NCBI GenBank assembly: GCA_012514145.1
Contig: JAAZAV010000011.1
Coordinates: 1 to 64,000 of the forward strand
DNA length: 64,000 nucleotides
DNA from: Clostridiales bacterium
GTDB taxonomy: Bacteria > Bacillota > Clostridia > Oscillospirales > CAG-272
Reading direction: 5' to 3'
Program-made: the position numbers and the translations under genes
The notes under the pieces: model-generated
Database searches by the model: none
What the model was told of the DNA's origin: nothing
What the model saw: the letters and a program-made list of their open reading frames with translations, nothing else
Part shown: one piece after another, positions 51,681-59,741 of the stretch
How the letters are laid out: every line of letters starts with the position of its first letter
How positions within the stretch are numbered: the stretch's first letter is position 1

Positions 51681-52817
51681 ATGAACAGAAATCAATCCCA
51701 ACCGCAGGCACAGCGGCGTTCAAGAGCTGCTCCCGAATACGGTGACACAGGGCAGTACGGTTATATTGCACAGAACCGGCGTGATGCAGGACAGTCCGGG
51801 AGTAGGCGCGGTACCGATATCAGAAGTCAGCGCGGTGAACATTCATACAAAAGTACCGTTACAAAACAAGCCGGGAACCGCAGCAGTACACAAAACCGAA
51901 GCGGTGCATACGGACAGCGAGGGGCGCAGAACCGAAGATCGGCAGATAACCGGAGCGCTTCTCGTGCACGTAATGCATCTGCATCGAGGCAAAATACTCG
52001 CAGAACGCGTAAGCGCAAGCCCACTCCCGAGGAGTTAGAATACCAAAGACGCGTAGAGGCAAAGCTCAAACAGCGTGCAAAGAAACGCCGCCGTGAGTTT
52101 ATACAGCTCTGGACAGCGAGGTTTATTCTTTTCTTGATCACTTTCGCCGTATTTTTTGTGCTTGCAGTTGCACTGTTTTTTGTTAACCTGCTTTATAATC
52201 CCGGCAAGCCCCATCCTACAACCGTCACTTATCAGACAGGGGCGAAGAAGGAAGATCCCGATTATTCTAATCGGAAGCTTGACTACGAAAGCGTTATCAT
52301 AGACGGTGTGCCGTATATAAATATCTCTGAGCTCGCCGAGTTATATTCCTTCACCATCACAGGCGACAAAGATATACTTAAATATATAATCGAACCGGCT
52401 GTCGACAATGACCCGGGCGTTAATATCCGATTTGTTGTAGGCAGTTCCGAGGCGGAAATCAACGGCGAACGGGTACGTTTAAACAACATAGCCTTCACCG
52501 TCGGGGAGGAGCTGTTTGTACCGATCGAAGTATTCGATAAATACTTCATCGGCATCGAAGCTGCCTATGACAGCGTAAAAAACACCCTTATAATACAGCG
52601 TGAGCGAATCAACGATGAAAAAGGTATCCTGTTGTCCTATGTAGACATCGGATTCCGAATATTACCTAACCTTTTCCCTGATAATATCGGTGAAGATGAG
52701 CTTGATAACGAAACCCTTCTCGCTACCGATCCCAACCGCGTTATTTTTACAGAAGATATTCTCAATTCGGTCAGCGGGAGATCGACAGTCGCTCCGCCGC
52801 CGGCGTCAGGCAACTGA
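51681..52817 (+). CDS. Single-pass membrane protein with copper-amine-oxidase-N-like domain
   Basis: 378 residues. Residues 1-~135 are Arg/Ser/Gln/Asn-rich and look disordered, and are predicted cytoplasmic. A helix at ~147-170 crosses the membrane. The outer part (~205-320) matches the pattern of the copper amine oxidase N-terminal-like domain (IDGVPYINISELAELY, DKYFIGIEAAYDSVKNTLII), a surface module of Firmicutes wall proteins. It sits directly upstream of a VanY protein with the same overall plan, suggesting joint envelope work. Confidence 0.68.
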   Translation: MNRNQSQPQAQRRSRAAPEYGDTGQYGYIAQNRRDAGQSGSRRGTDIRSQRGEHSYKSTVTKQAGNRSSTQNRSGAYGQRGAQNRRSADNRSASRARNASASRQNTRRTRKRKPTPEELEYQRRVEAKLKQRAKKRRREFIQLWTARFILFLITFAVFFVLAVALFFVNLLYNPGKPHPTTVTYQTGAKKEDPDYSNRKLDYESVIIDGVPYINISELAELYSFTITGDKDILKYIIEPAVDNDPGVNIRFVVGSSEAEINGERVRLNNIAFTVGEELFVPIEVFDKYFIGIEAAYDSVKNTLIIQRERINDEKGILLSYVDIGFRILPNLFPDNIGEDELDNETLLATDPNRVIFTEDILNSVSGRSTVAPPPASGN

Positions 52818-52849
52818 CCGTCGGATAATACCGTAACACCGATGCAGCA

Positions 52850-54190
52850 ATGTCGGTTCGCACCAATGCACCCCATCGAAAGGACAGGATAGCTTTGAAC
52901 AACTCTAATGACCGACGTCAGACTTCAAACGGCGAACTTCCGACCGGAAAACAGCAGCCCCGTCGCAGTCCGCAGCGAGTTCCCGTTATGAACAACCCCG
53001 CATCACGCACAGCCTCCCCCCAGGCTCCTGCCCGTAACCCACAGGCACAGCAGCAGGCGATGCAGCGTCCGAACATTGCAGTACCTAAGCAGGTACAAAA
53101 CCCGCAGCAGGTGCAATACAGCCGGTCATATCAGCAGCAGGTAAGTAACAGAAACGCCGATCCTGCTGTTCAGACTGTAGCCGATTCCGGGGATTTAAGG
53201 CACCGGCAAACACAAACACAGGTTAATGCTCAGTTTCAGACTCAGACTCGTTCCGAGCAGACACTGCCTCCGCAGTCATCCTCTGGTTCAAAAAAGGTAA
53301 AGCCGGCGCGTGTCAGTCGTTCAACTATGTGGATGGCGCGGGTAATAGTATTTCTTGTGTTCGTTACCATACTGCTAAGCATAGCGGGTGCGTGTCTTTT
53401 TGTATCGCTGCACATCGGTGAGCGGACTAAAGCACCTAACTATTCACCCGAACGCTCGCAACTGCCCACTTCACAGGAACCTGAGCCTCCCTTCGACCAG
53501 GAAAGCATGGCGCTGCTGCCGAAGCAAGTCTGGGACTTCGAGTTCAAGTCCGACATGACCGGATATGAACAGTATATTTGCCCCGAAGACACCGATGGAT
53601 ATATAACTCTTGTAAACACTTACTTTCCACTCGATAAAGCATATGTTCCCGAGGATCTCACAAATATACGCGATACCCGGTCGGGCTACGACAAGCAGAA
53701 AATTCGCCTCTATGCTGCCAAAGCTCTGGAAGCCTTCCTGAATGAAGCAAAGGCTGAAGGTGTCACCAATGTGTCGGTCACAAGCGGCTACCGCAGTTAC
53801 TCTCTGCAGAGTTATCTCTTCAACCAGCGGCTCCAGCAGTTCTCATCTCTTGGTAAAGAAGGCGCTTATGCCGCAGCAGCCAAGATAGTTAACCCACCCG
53901 GTTCAAGCGAGCATCAAAGCGGGTTATGTGTCGATATGCATAATCTGACAGCGGCAGATGTAAAGTTTGCCGCAACAAAGGAGGCACAGTGGCTGGCTGA
54001 TAACTGCTGGAAATTCGGCTTCATACTCCGATACCCCGAAGATAAGGTGGGGGTTACCGGCATTTCATTCGAGCCATGGCATTTCCGGTATGTCGGTTTT
54101 TATCATGCAGCCGTAATGAAAGAACTTGGCATGTGCCTTGAAGAATACACGGTACATCTCGATGAGATAGGCTACTATAAATATTCATAA
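52850..54190 (+). CDS. Membrane-anchored VanY-type D,D-carboxypeptidase (M15B)
   Basis: 446 residues from ATG 52850; a TTG at 52895 with AGGACAGGA upstream is an equally good start. Gln-rich disordered N-terminus, transmembrane helix ~162-187, then the M15B domain: VTSGYRSYSLQSYLFNQRL, SSEHQSGLCVDMHN (His and Asp zinc ligands) and SFEPWHFRYVG (catalytic Glu and third His). Trims D-Ala from peptidoglycan stems. Its neighbour shares the disordered-helix-outer-domain layout. Confidence 0.88.
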   Translation: MSVRTNAPHRKDRIALNNSNDRRQTSNGELPTGKQQPRRSPQRVPVMNNPASRTASPQAPARNPQAQQQAMQRPNIAVPKQVQNPQQVQYSRSYQQQVSNRNADPAVQTVADSGDLRHRQTQTQVNAQFQTQTRSEQTLPPQSSSGSKKVKPARVSRSTMWMARVIVFLVFVTILLSIAGACLFVSLHIGERTKAPNYSPERSQLPTSQEPEPPFDQESMALLPKQVWDFEFKSDMTGYEQYICPEDTDGYITLVNTYFPLDKAYVPEDLTNIRDTRSGYDKQKIRLYAAKALEAFLNEAKAEGVTNVSVTSGYRSYSLQSYLFNQRLQQFSSLGKEGAYAAAAKIVNPPGSSEHQSGLCVDMHNLTAADVKFAATKEAQWLADNCWKFGFILRYPEDKVGVTGISFEPWHFRYVGFYHAAVMKELGMCLEEYTVHLDEIGYYKYS

Positions 54191-54224
54191 GCAGGCAAAA
54201 CAACACATATATGGGAGGTATACT

Positions 54225-55508
54225 ATGGATCTCGACAAACTCACACTGGTACAGCCCGCACCTACACCGGGCGACACAAGCTGGTTCCGTCATGACCGAT
54301 TCGGTATGTTCATCCACTGGGGACTATATGCGCTGCCGGCACGCCATGAGTGGATTCGCAACCGTGAGATGATCTCGGTTGAGGATTATGAGAAGTACTT
54401 CAGGCACTTCAATCCCGACCTCTATGATCCCGCGGTCTGGGCAAAGGCTGCTGCCGGCGCCGGTATGAAGTATTTCGTAGTCACCACCAAGCACCATGAG
54501 GGCTTCTGTCTCTGGGATTCCGCCCTGACCGACTACAAAGCCACCAACACCCCCTACGGCAAGGATATTCTGCATCCTATGGTTGATGCTTTCCGCAGTG
54601 AGGGACTGAAAATCGGCTTCTACCATTCCCTGCTTGACTGGCATCATCCCGAGTATTCGGTTGACGCCTGCCATCCGATGCGCATCAACGAGGAGTTCAT
54701 CGCTGCCAACGCCGGACGTGATACATCCAAGTATGTGGACTACCTCCATGGTCAGACCGAAGAACTCATGACCCAATTCGGCAAGGTTGACATTCTCTGG
54801 TATGATTTCTCGGTAGGTGCCTCAGGAAGATTCGCCGGTAAGGGCAAGGAAACCTGGCGCTCTGAGGAATTGATTTCCAAAATCAGAGGCTGGCAGCCCG
54901 ACATAATGATCAACGACCGTCTCCAGATCGACCAGGATGTAAAGACCCCTGAGCAGCGTATGCCCGAGAAGTGGGTAGAGGTTAACGGCACTCCTGTTGT
55001 CTGGGAGGGCTGTCACACCTTCTCCGGCTCATGGGGTTATTACCGCGACGAGGAAACCTGGAAATCTTCCGAGCAGCTGCTTATTATGCTCATCGACTCG
55101 GTAAGCAAGGGCGGAAACCTGCTGCTGAACGTCGGCCCTACCGGACGCGGCGAATTCGACGAACGCGCCCTTGACCGTCTCACAGCCATGGGCGAGTGGA
55201 TGAAGCGTCACAGCCGCTCCATCTACGGCTGCACTCAGGCTCCGCTGGAGTTCGAATGCCCCGACTTCTGCAAATATACCTACAATCCTGATACCCGTAC
55301 CCTTTATCTGCATGTATTGTCCTGGCAGTTCGGCGGTATAACACTTAAGGGTGAAGTTGTCAAACATATCGACTACGCTCAGATTCTATCCGATGCCTCT
55401 GAGATCCCGTTCCAGATAAACGCTGAGGGTAATACGGCTGCTCTCAAACTCCCGATCAAGAAACCTTGCAACGCTGAAATTCCGGTAATTGAAATTTTCC
55501 TCAAGTAA
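54225..55508 (+). CDS. Alpha-L-fucosidase (GH29)
   Basis: 427 residues without signal peptide. GH29 motifs: FRHDRFGMFIHWGLYALP, YFVVTTKHHEGFCLWDS, KIGFYHSLLDWHHPEY, and VDILWYDFS with the nucleophile Asp. LLLNVGPTGRGEFDE closes the barrel. Releases L-fucose from glycans. GGGAGGT precedes the ATG. Confidence 0.95.
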   Translation: MDLDKLTLVQPAPTPGDTSWFRHDRFGMFIHWGLYALPARHEWIRNREMISVEDYEKYFRHFNPDLYDPAVWAKAAAGAGMKYFVVTTKHHEGFCLWDSALTDYKATNTPYGKDILHPMVDAFRSEGLKIGFYHSLLDWHHPEYSVDACHPMRINEEFIAANAGRDTSKYVDYLHGQTEELMTQFGKVDILWYDFSVGASGRFAGKGKETWRSEELISKIRGWQPDIMINDRLQIDQDVKTPEQRMPEKWVEVNGTPVVWEGCHTFSGSWGYYRDEETWKSSEQLLIMLIDSVSKGGNLLLNVGPTGRGEFDERALDRLTAMGEWMKRHSRSIYGCTQAPLEFECPDFCKYTYNPDTRTLYLHVLSWQFGGITLKGEVVKHIDYAQILSDASEIPFQINAEGNTAALKLPIKKPCNAEIPVIEIFLK

Positions 55509-55531
55509 GAAATAAACTGACGGGCATAAGC

Positions 55532-55580
55532 AAAGCCGTGACCCATTCGTTTCGGGTCACGGCTTTGATGCTGTTTATAC
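55532..55580. terminator. Bidirectional terminator after the fucosidase
   Basis: CAAAGCCGTGACCC (55532-55545) pairs perfectly with GGGTCACGGCTTTG (55555-55568), a 14-bp stem followed by ATGCTGTTT. Serves the convergent epimerase gene as well. Confidence 0.88.
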
Positions 55581-55616
55581 TGTATCAGTCTTTAAGATTT
55601 TCGTCTTTATCGATTA

Positions 55617-56414
55617 TTATTTTTCAAGATAGCTGCCGAACTTTTCGCGCAGATTCTTGACGCAGAGACGAGCACCCTCCATCTCGGTATAGAGCTCAAC
55701 GCACTCATACTCAATAACAACAGTATGGGTCTTGCCTTCGCCGCGGCAGAATGACAGTATGGTGGGGTAGTCGTTCATGTCATCTTCATTGCCGATCATC
55801 GTGGCATAGCCGGTCTTGGAGGAGTAGGGCTTAAGGTGGATTATGTCCGAACGTCCGGGGGCGGCAAGGAGTTCGGCATTAACATTTGCTCCGCCGTGGA
55901 AGGCGTTGCCGGTGTCAATCTGCATGACAAACTTGTCACAGGTTGCTTCGCGCAGCAGTGTCCAGGCGGTCTTACCCTCATCGCCCAAAGGCTTGAATTC
56001 CGCCGAGTGATTGTGGTATCCGGTGTAGAGACCATAGGCGCCGAGTTTCTCGGAAAGCTCGTTAAGCCTTTCGCCGGAGCGCTTGATTGCCTCGGGGTCA
56101 GCAAGCCACTCATTTGGCAGCCACGGAATAATCAGGTACTTGTTCCCGGCGGTCAGATGGTATTCGATGGTCGCTTTGAGTTTTTCATCATCGCATATGA
56201 GCGAGTCGAAACCCACATGCCAGCTGCACACCCAGAGACCGGCGGCTTTGACAGCAGCGGCAATGCGCTTTGCCTCGAATACAGGTGAACCCGGGAATTC
56301 AACGCAGTCGTAACCGAAGCCCTTAACCTTTTCGAGAGTACCTTCGAGGTCATCCTTAAGTGTGTTGCGGACAGAATAAAGCTCAAGTGCGACGGGCATT
56401 TTTGAAGCGTTCAT
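55617..56414 (-). CDS. Sugar phosphate isomerase/epimerase (TIM barrel)
   Basis: 265 residues from ATG 56414 (MNASKMPVALEL); the ORF-track extension passes through the promoter. Metal ligands: GYHNHSAEF (His and Glu region), MQIDTGNAF (Asp), IIHLKPY (His) and VIEYECV (Glu). Third xylose-isomerase-like barrel in the window; stands alone. Substrate unknown. Confidence 0.85.
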   Translation of the reverse strand: MNASKMPVALELYSVRNTLKDDLEGTLEKVKGFGYDCVEFPGSPVFEAKRIAAAVKAAGLWVCSWHVGFDSLICDDEKLKATIEYHLTAGNKYLIIPWLPNEWLADPEAIKRSGERLNELSEKLGAYGLYTGYHNHSAEFKPLGDEGKTAWTLLREATCDKFVMQIDTGNAFHGGANVNAELLAAPGRSDIIHLKPYSSKTGYATMIGNEDDMNDYPTILSFCRGEGKTHTVVIEYECVELYTEMEGARLCVKNLREKFGSYLEK

Positions 56415-56450
56415 AATTATGTAATCCTTTCTGTTTTGAATTCTGGTATT

Positions 56451-56479
56451 ATTATAACATAGGTTTATAACAAATTCAA
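56451..56479 (-). promoter_or_regulatory. Promoter of the epimerase gene
   Basis: On the minus strand TTGAAT (complement of 56474-56479) and TATAAT (complement of 56451-56456) are 17 bp apart. Confidence 0.8.
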
Positions 56480-56512
56480 CACCGATAAAATAAAGAAATC
56501 CCGGAGAACACA

Positions 56513-57199
56513 ATGAACCGAATGAAATACAAAGGAATCATATTCGACCTCGACGGTACAATAGGCGACACCATGGGTGATGTAGTGCCCTCAATGAACA
56601 GTACTCTTCGTAAATATGGTTATCCCGAGCGGTCACGGGAAGAGATCATCAGCTTCATCAACAACGGTGCTATGAATCTCGTGCGCCGTTCTCTGCCGGA
56701 TTATGTGGATAAAACCGACGAACCGCTGCTGAAAGAATTCTTCCGCCTCTACCATGACACATACTGCAGCCATTGCTGTGAGGAAACCTCAGCTTATGAA
56801 GGCATGAGTGAGCTGTTTGAGCGTCTAAAGGGCAAAGGTGTGAAACTTGCCGTGCTCTCAAACAAACAGCATAGTCAGACTGTAATGGTCACCGAATATC
56901 TCTACGGCAGCGATATGTTTGAGGTTATTATCGGTCAGGGAGAGTTCCCGATTAAGCCTGATCCTGCCGCGCCGCTGCATATAGCCAAACTCTTCGGGCT
57001 TCTACCGTCAGATATGGCGCTTGTGGGGGATTCAAATGTAGATATGGAAACCGGCATTAATGCCGGTATGACTCCAATCGGAGTGCTCTGGGGTTATCGC
57101 GACAGAAATGTGATTGAAGAAGCCGGGGCTGCTGCGATTGCAGCTGATCCGAAAGAACTAGGCAGACTACTCGGATTGAGTATTGACAATAAATGGTAA
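56513..57199 (+). CDS. HAD-family hydrolase, phosphoglycolate phosphatase-like
   Basis: 228 residues. HAD motifs: IFDLDGTIGDT, LAVLSNK, KPDPAAP and LVGDSNVDMETG, with a helical cap (C1 type). Removes phosphate from phosphoglycolate or a sugar phosphate. GGAG precedes the ATG. Divergent from the epimerase gene. Confidence 0.9.
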   Translation: MNRMKYKGIIFDLDGTIGDTMGDVVPSMNSTLRKYGYPERSREEIISFINNGAMNLVRRSLPDYVDKTDEPLLKEFFRLYHDTYCSHCCEETSAYEGMSELFERLKGKGVKLAVLSNKQHSQTVMVTEYLYGSDMFEVIIGQGEFPIKPDPAAPLHIAKLFGLLPSDMALVGDSNVDMETGINAGMTPIGVLWGYRDRNVIEEAGAAAIAADPKELGRLLGLSIDNKW

Positions 57200-57205
57200 C
57201 AGGAA

Positions 57206-57245
57206 ACGGGCTGCCGGTTATATGTCGGCAGCCCGTCTGAATGTT
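57206..57245 (+). terminator. Terminator after the HAD gene
   Basis: ACGGGCTGCCG (57206-57216) pairs perfectly with CGGCAGCCCGT (57226-57236), followed by CTGAATGTTTG. Confidence 0.75.
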
Positions 57246-57315
57246 TGTTCGGTTTTTAGTTCTTTTCTTATGATTTGGGGTTGATTTTAATGATTTTCAG
57301 CGATTATATTAGGAA

Positions 57316-57636
57316 TTACTTCGCGTCATCCGCATCGATAACAGCCTCGGCAGCATCGTCAACAACCTCAACTATATCGTCAGCGGCGGACTCACACTCA
57401 TCGAGGAACTCGCAGCATTCGCAGCACTCGTCGTCACAGTCATAGCAGCAATCGTCAAGATAATCGTCGCAGCTGTCAGCTACGAGCTCTCGCATATATT
57501 TACTGAACTTACGGTAGACGATGTATGCTGCAACTGCAATAGCGCTGATAATGCCGACTACGATTACAACCTTAACGAAGATTTCAAGAGCGCTTTTCTT
57601 AGGCTCTTCCTTAACAAAAGGCTTCCAAGTATACAT
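57316..57636 (-). CDS. Small membrane protein with Cys/Asp-rich tail
   Basis: 106 residues. Residues ~18-41 are a transmembrane helix (FVKVVIVVGIISAIAVAAYIV). Residues 56-81 carry nine Cys in an Asp/Glu-rich run (CCYDCDDECCECCEFLDEC). The rest is acidic and Ala-rich. The family is not recognised. The tail looks suited to metal or Fe-S binding, or to disulfides if outside. GGAGGTAATAGTA precedes the ATG, and a plausible minus promoter (TTACTT and TAGAAT, 16 bp apart) lies at 57667-57694. Confidence 0.75.
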   Translation of the reverse strand: MYTWKPFVKEEPKKSALEIFVKVVIVVGIISAIAVAAYIVYRKFSKYMRELVADSCDDYLDDCCYDCDDECCECCEFLDECESAADDIVEVVDDAAEAVIDADDAK

Positions 57637-57767
57637 TACTATTACCTCCAGAAATTTGGTAGTGCGATTCTAACACATTATCTAAAGCAAGTAAAGTACT
57701 TTAAATAAATATTTACCCGCACTTAACGGGATATTAATATTTTCCAAGACGAAAATATTGTGTCCCG

Positions 57768-57796
57768 TTGCATTTAACCACGGTATATGCTACAAT
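57768..57796 (+). promoter_or_regulatory. Promoter abutting the rlmN start
   Basis: TTGCAT (57768-57773) and TACAAT (57791-57796) are 17 bp apart; the ATG at 57803 lies where transcription would begin. Confidence 0.65.
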
Positions 57797-57802
57797 GCTC
57801 TC

Positions 57803-58888
57803 ATGGAGAATTTAGTAAATCTGATCGACCTTACGACCGAAGAGTTGACCGAGTATGTTGTCTCTTTGGGCTTCAAACAGTTCCGGGCTGCCCAGATAAG
57901 ACGTTGGCTTCTGCGCGGTACCGTTGATTTTGCAGACATGACGGATATCGGCATCGCCGACCGGGGACTGCTTAACGCAAACTGCCGTACCGGACTGCCG
58001 CGCATAGCGGAGAAGCACATTTCCGCTCTTGACGGAACCGTAAAATACCTTTTTGAGCTTTGGGACGGCAATGTTATCGAGAGCGTTGTCATGCGCTACC
58101 GCCACGGCATCTCAATCTGTATTTCAAGACAGGTTGGCTGCCGTATGGGCTGTGTCTTCTGTGCCTCCACAATCGGCGGGCTGACCCGCAATCTTTCATC
58201 CGGCGAGATGCTTGGACAGATTATATGCGCTCAGGCTGACATAGGCGAAAGGATTTCAAGCGTCGTATTGATGGGTATAGGCGAACCGCTTGACAATTAT
58301 GACAATGTTGTCCGTTTCCTTCATGAGGTAACTTCGCCTGACTCACTTGACATAGGCAGTCGGCATATTTCATTGTCAACCTCCGGACTTGCCGACCGTA
58401 TAATTCGGCTTTCGCAGGAAGATTTGCAGATTACTCTGTCAATTTCTCTGCACTGTGCTGATGATGCCGGACGTTCCGAGCTTATGCCGGTAAACCGCCG
58501 CTGGAACATAGAAGAACTGCTGACTTCATGCCGTAAATATTTCGAGATAACCGGACGGCGGATTTCTTTTGAGTATACCCTTATATCCGGAAAGAACGAT
58601 TCTATGGATGACGCCGGTAAATTAGCCGACTGTCTGATGCGCTATCTTCGGGGCATTCCCTTCCATGTGAATCTGATTCCCGTAAATCCTGTGGAAGGCA
58701 AAGCATTTGCAGCGGGTGAGCGGGATTCGATCGAGCGCTTCCGTGATGCGCTTGAGAAACGCCGTATCAACGCTACAATACGCCGCAGACTGGGCAGCGA
58801 TATAAACGCCTCCTGCGGTCAGCTGCGCAAAAAACATATAGAAAGTGTCATTCCTCCGGACATACGGCAGGAGTTATCTGAAAATTAA
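57803..58888 (+). CDS. rlmN: 23S rRNA (adenine2503-C2)-methyltransferase, radical SAM
   Basis: 361 residues from ATG 57803 (MENLVNLIDL). Radical-SAM cluster motif CRMGCVFC, the SAM-binding GIGEPLDNY, and the C-terminal Cys of DINASCGQLR that takes part in methyl transfer. Modifies A2503 of 23S rRNA and A37 of some tRNAs. No Shine-Dalgarno site; the promoter is so close that the mRNA may be leaderless. First in rlmN-prpC-prkC. Confidence 0.95.
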   Translation: MENLVNLIDLTTEELTEYVVSLGFKQFRAAQIRRWLLRGTVDFADMTDIGIADRGLLNANCRTGLPRIAEKHISALDGTVKYLFELWDGNVIESVVMRYRHGISICISRQVGCRMGCVFCASTIGGLTRNLSSGEMLGQIICAQADIGERISSVVLMGIGEPLDNYDNVVRFLHEVTSPDSLDIGSRHISLSTSGLADRIIRLSQEDLQITLSISLHCADDAGRSELMPVNRRWNIEELLTSCRKYFEITGRRISFEYTLISGKNDSMDDAGKLADCLMRYLRGIPFHVNLIPVNPVEGKAFAAGERDSIERFRDALEKRRINATIRRRLGSDINASCGQLRKKHIESVIPPDIRQELSEN

Positions 58889-58975
58889 CAAAAAATGACT
58901 GTTATTTTCCCGATAATTAAGGTTATAATAGAAAGAACATGAAAATGTAACACGAAAACACCTACATTTGACACG

Positions 58976-59737
58976 ATGGTGATAAGCATGACGTATTCCG
59001 GGAAGACAGATATCGGACAAAAACGCATGGCAAATCAGGACGCCATAGCCATGGTTGAAATGAATGACGGTTCGCTCGTAACCATCGTCTGCGACGGTAT
59101 GGGGGGCGTCAAAGGAGGCGCTGTTGCCAGTGAGGCGGCAATTTCCGCGTTTACCGAATATATAAGCGAGGTTGATGGAAAAACCGACGAAGATGCTCCC
59201 ATCCCTACACATAAAGAAATGCTTACCGAAGGTCTGAAGCGCGCCAATATTTCTGTATACACCCGCTCAATTGAAGATGAACAATATAAAGGCATGGGTA
59301 CCACGCTTGTAGCCGCGGTTATAAAGGATCGCGATCTTTGTGCAGTAAACGTGGGCGACAGCCGTCTGTATGTCATAACCGGAGGCGGGCTTTGCAGAGT
59401 CACCCGTGACCATTCCTATGTTCAGCAGATGGTAGATGCCGGCATGATTAAACCCGAGGATGCAAAGAAGAGTCCGTTCAAAAATGTTATAACCCGAGTT
59501 GTCGGACGTGAGACCGACCCCAAACCGGATTACTACTCGGTAAAACTGCCAGAGGGCAAGTGGTGTGTACTACTCTGTTCAGACGGTCTCTACAACTTCT
59601 GCTCCGATGAAAAGTTAGTTGCGCTGTCTGAGGATGAGTCGCTCTCGGCTGAAGAAGCTGCTTCGGCTATGATCGATGCCGCTAATGAAGGCGGAGGCGG
59701 CGACAATATCTCTGCTATTATTGTAAGAGGCGATTGA
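58976..59737 (+). CDS. prpC: PP2C-family Ser/Thr protein phosphatase
   Basis: 253 residues. Metal-binding motifs in order: GKTDIGQKRMANQDA, VCDGMGGVKGG, AVNVGDSRLY and GGGGDNISAIIV. Dephosphorylates targets of the adjacent kinase. Starts at ATG 58976 or 58988; neither has a clear Shine-Dalgarno site. Kinase ATG follows four bases after its stop. Confidence 0.94.
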   Translation: MVISMTYSGKTDIGQKRMANQDAIAMVEMNDGSLVTIVCDGMGGVKGGAVASEAAISAFTEYISEVDGKTDEDAPIPTHKEMLTEGLKRANISVYTRSIEDEQYKGMGTTLVAAVIKDRDLCAVNVGDSRLYVITGGGLCRVTRDHSYVQQMVDAGMIKPEDAKKSPFKNVITRVVGRETDPKPDYYSVKLPEGKWCVLLCSDGLYNFCSDEKLVALSEDESLSAEEAASAMIDAANEGGGGDNISAIIVRGD

Positions 59738-59741
59738 TTCG

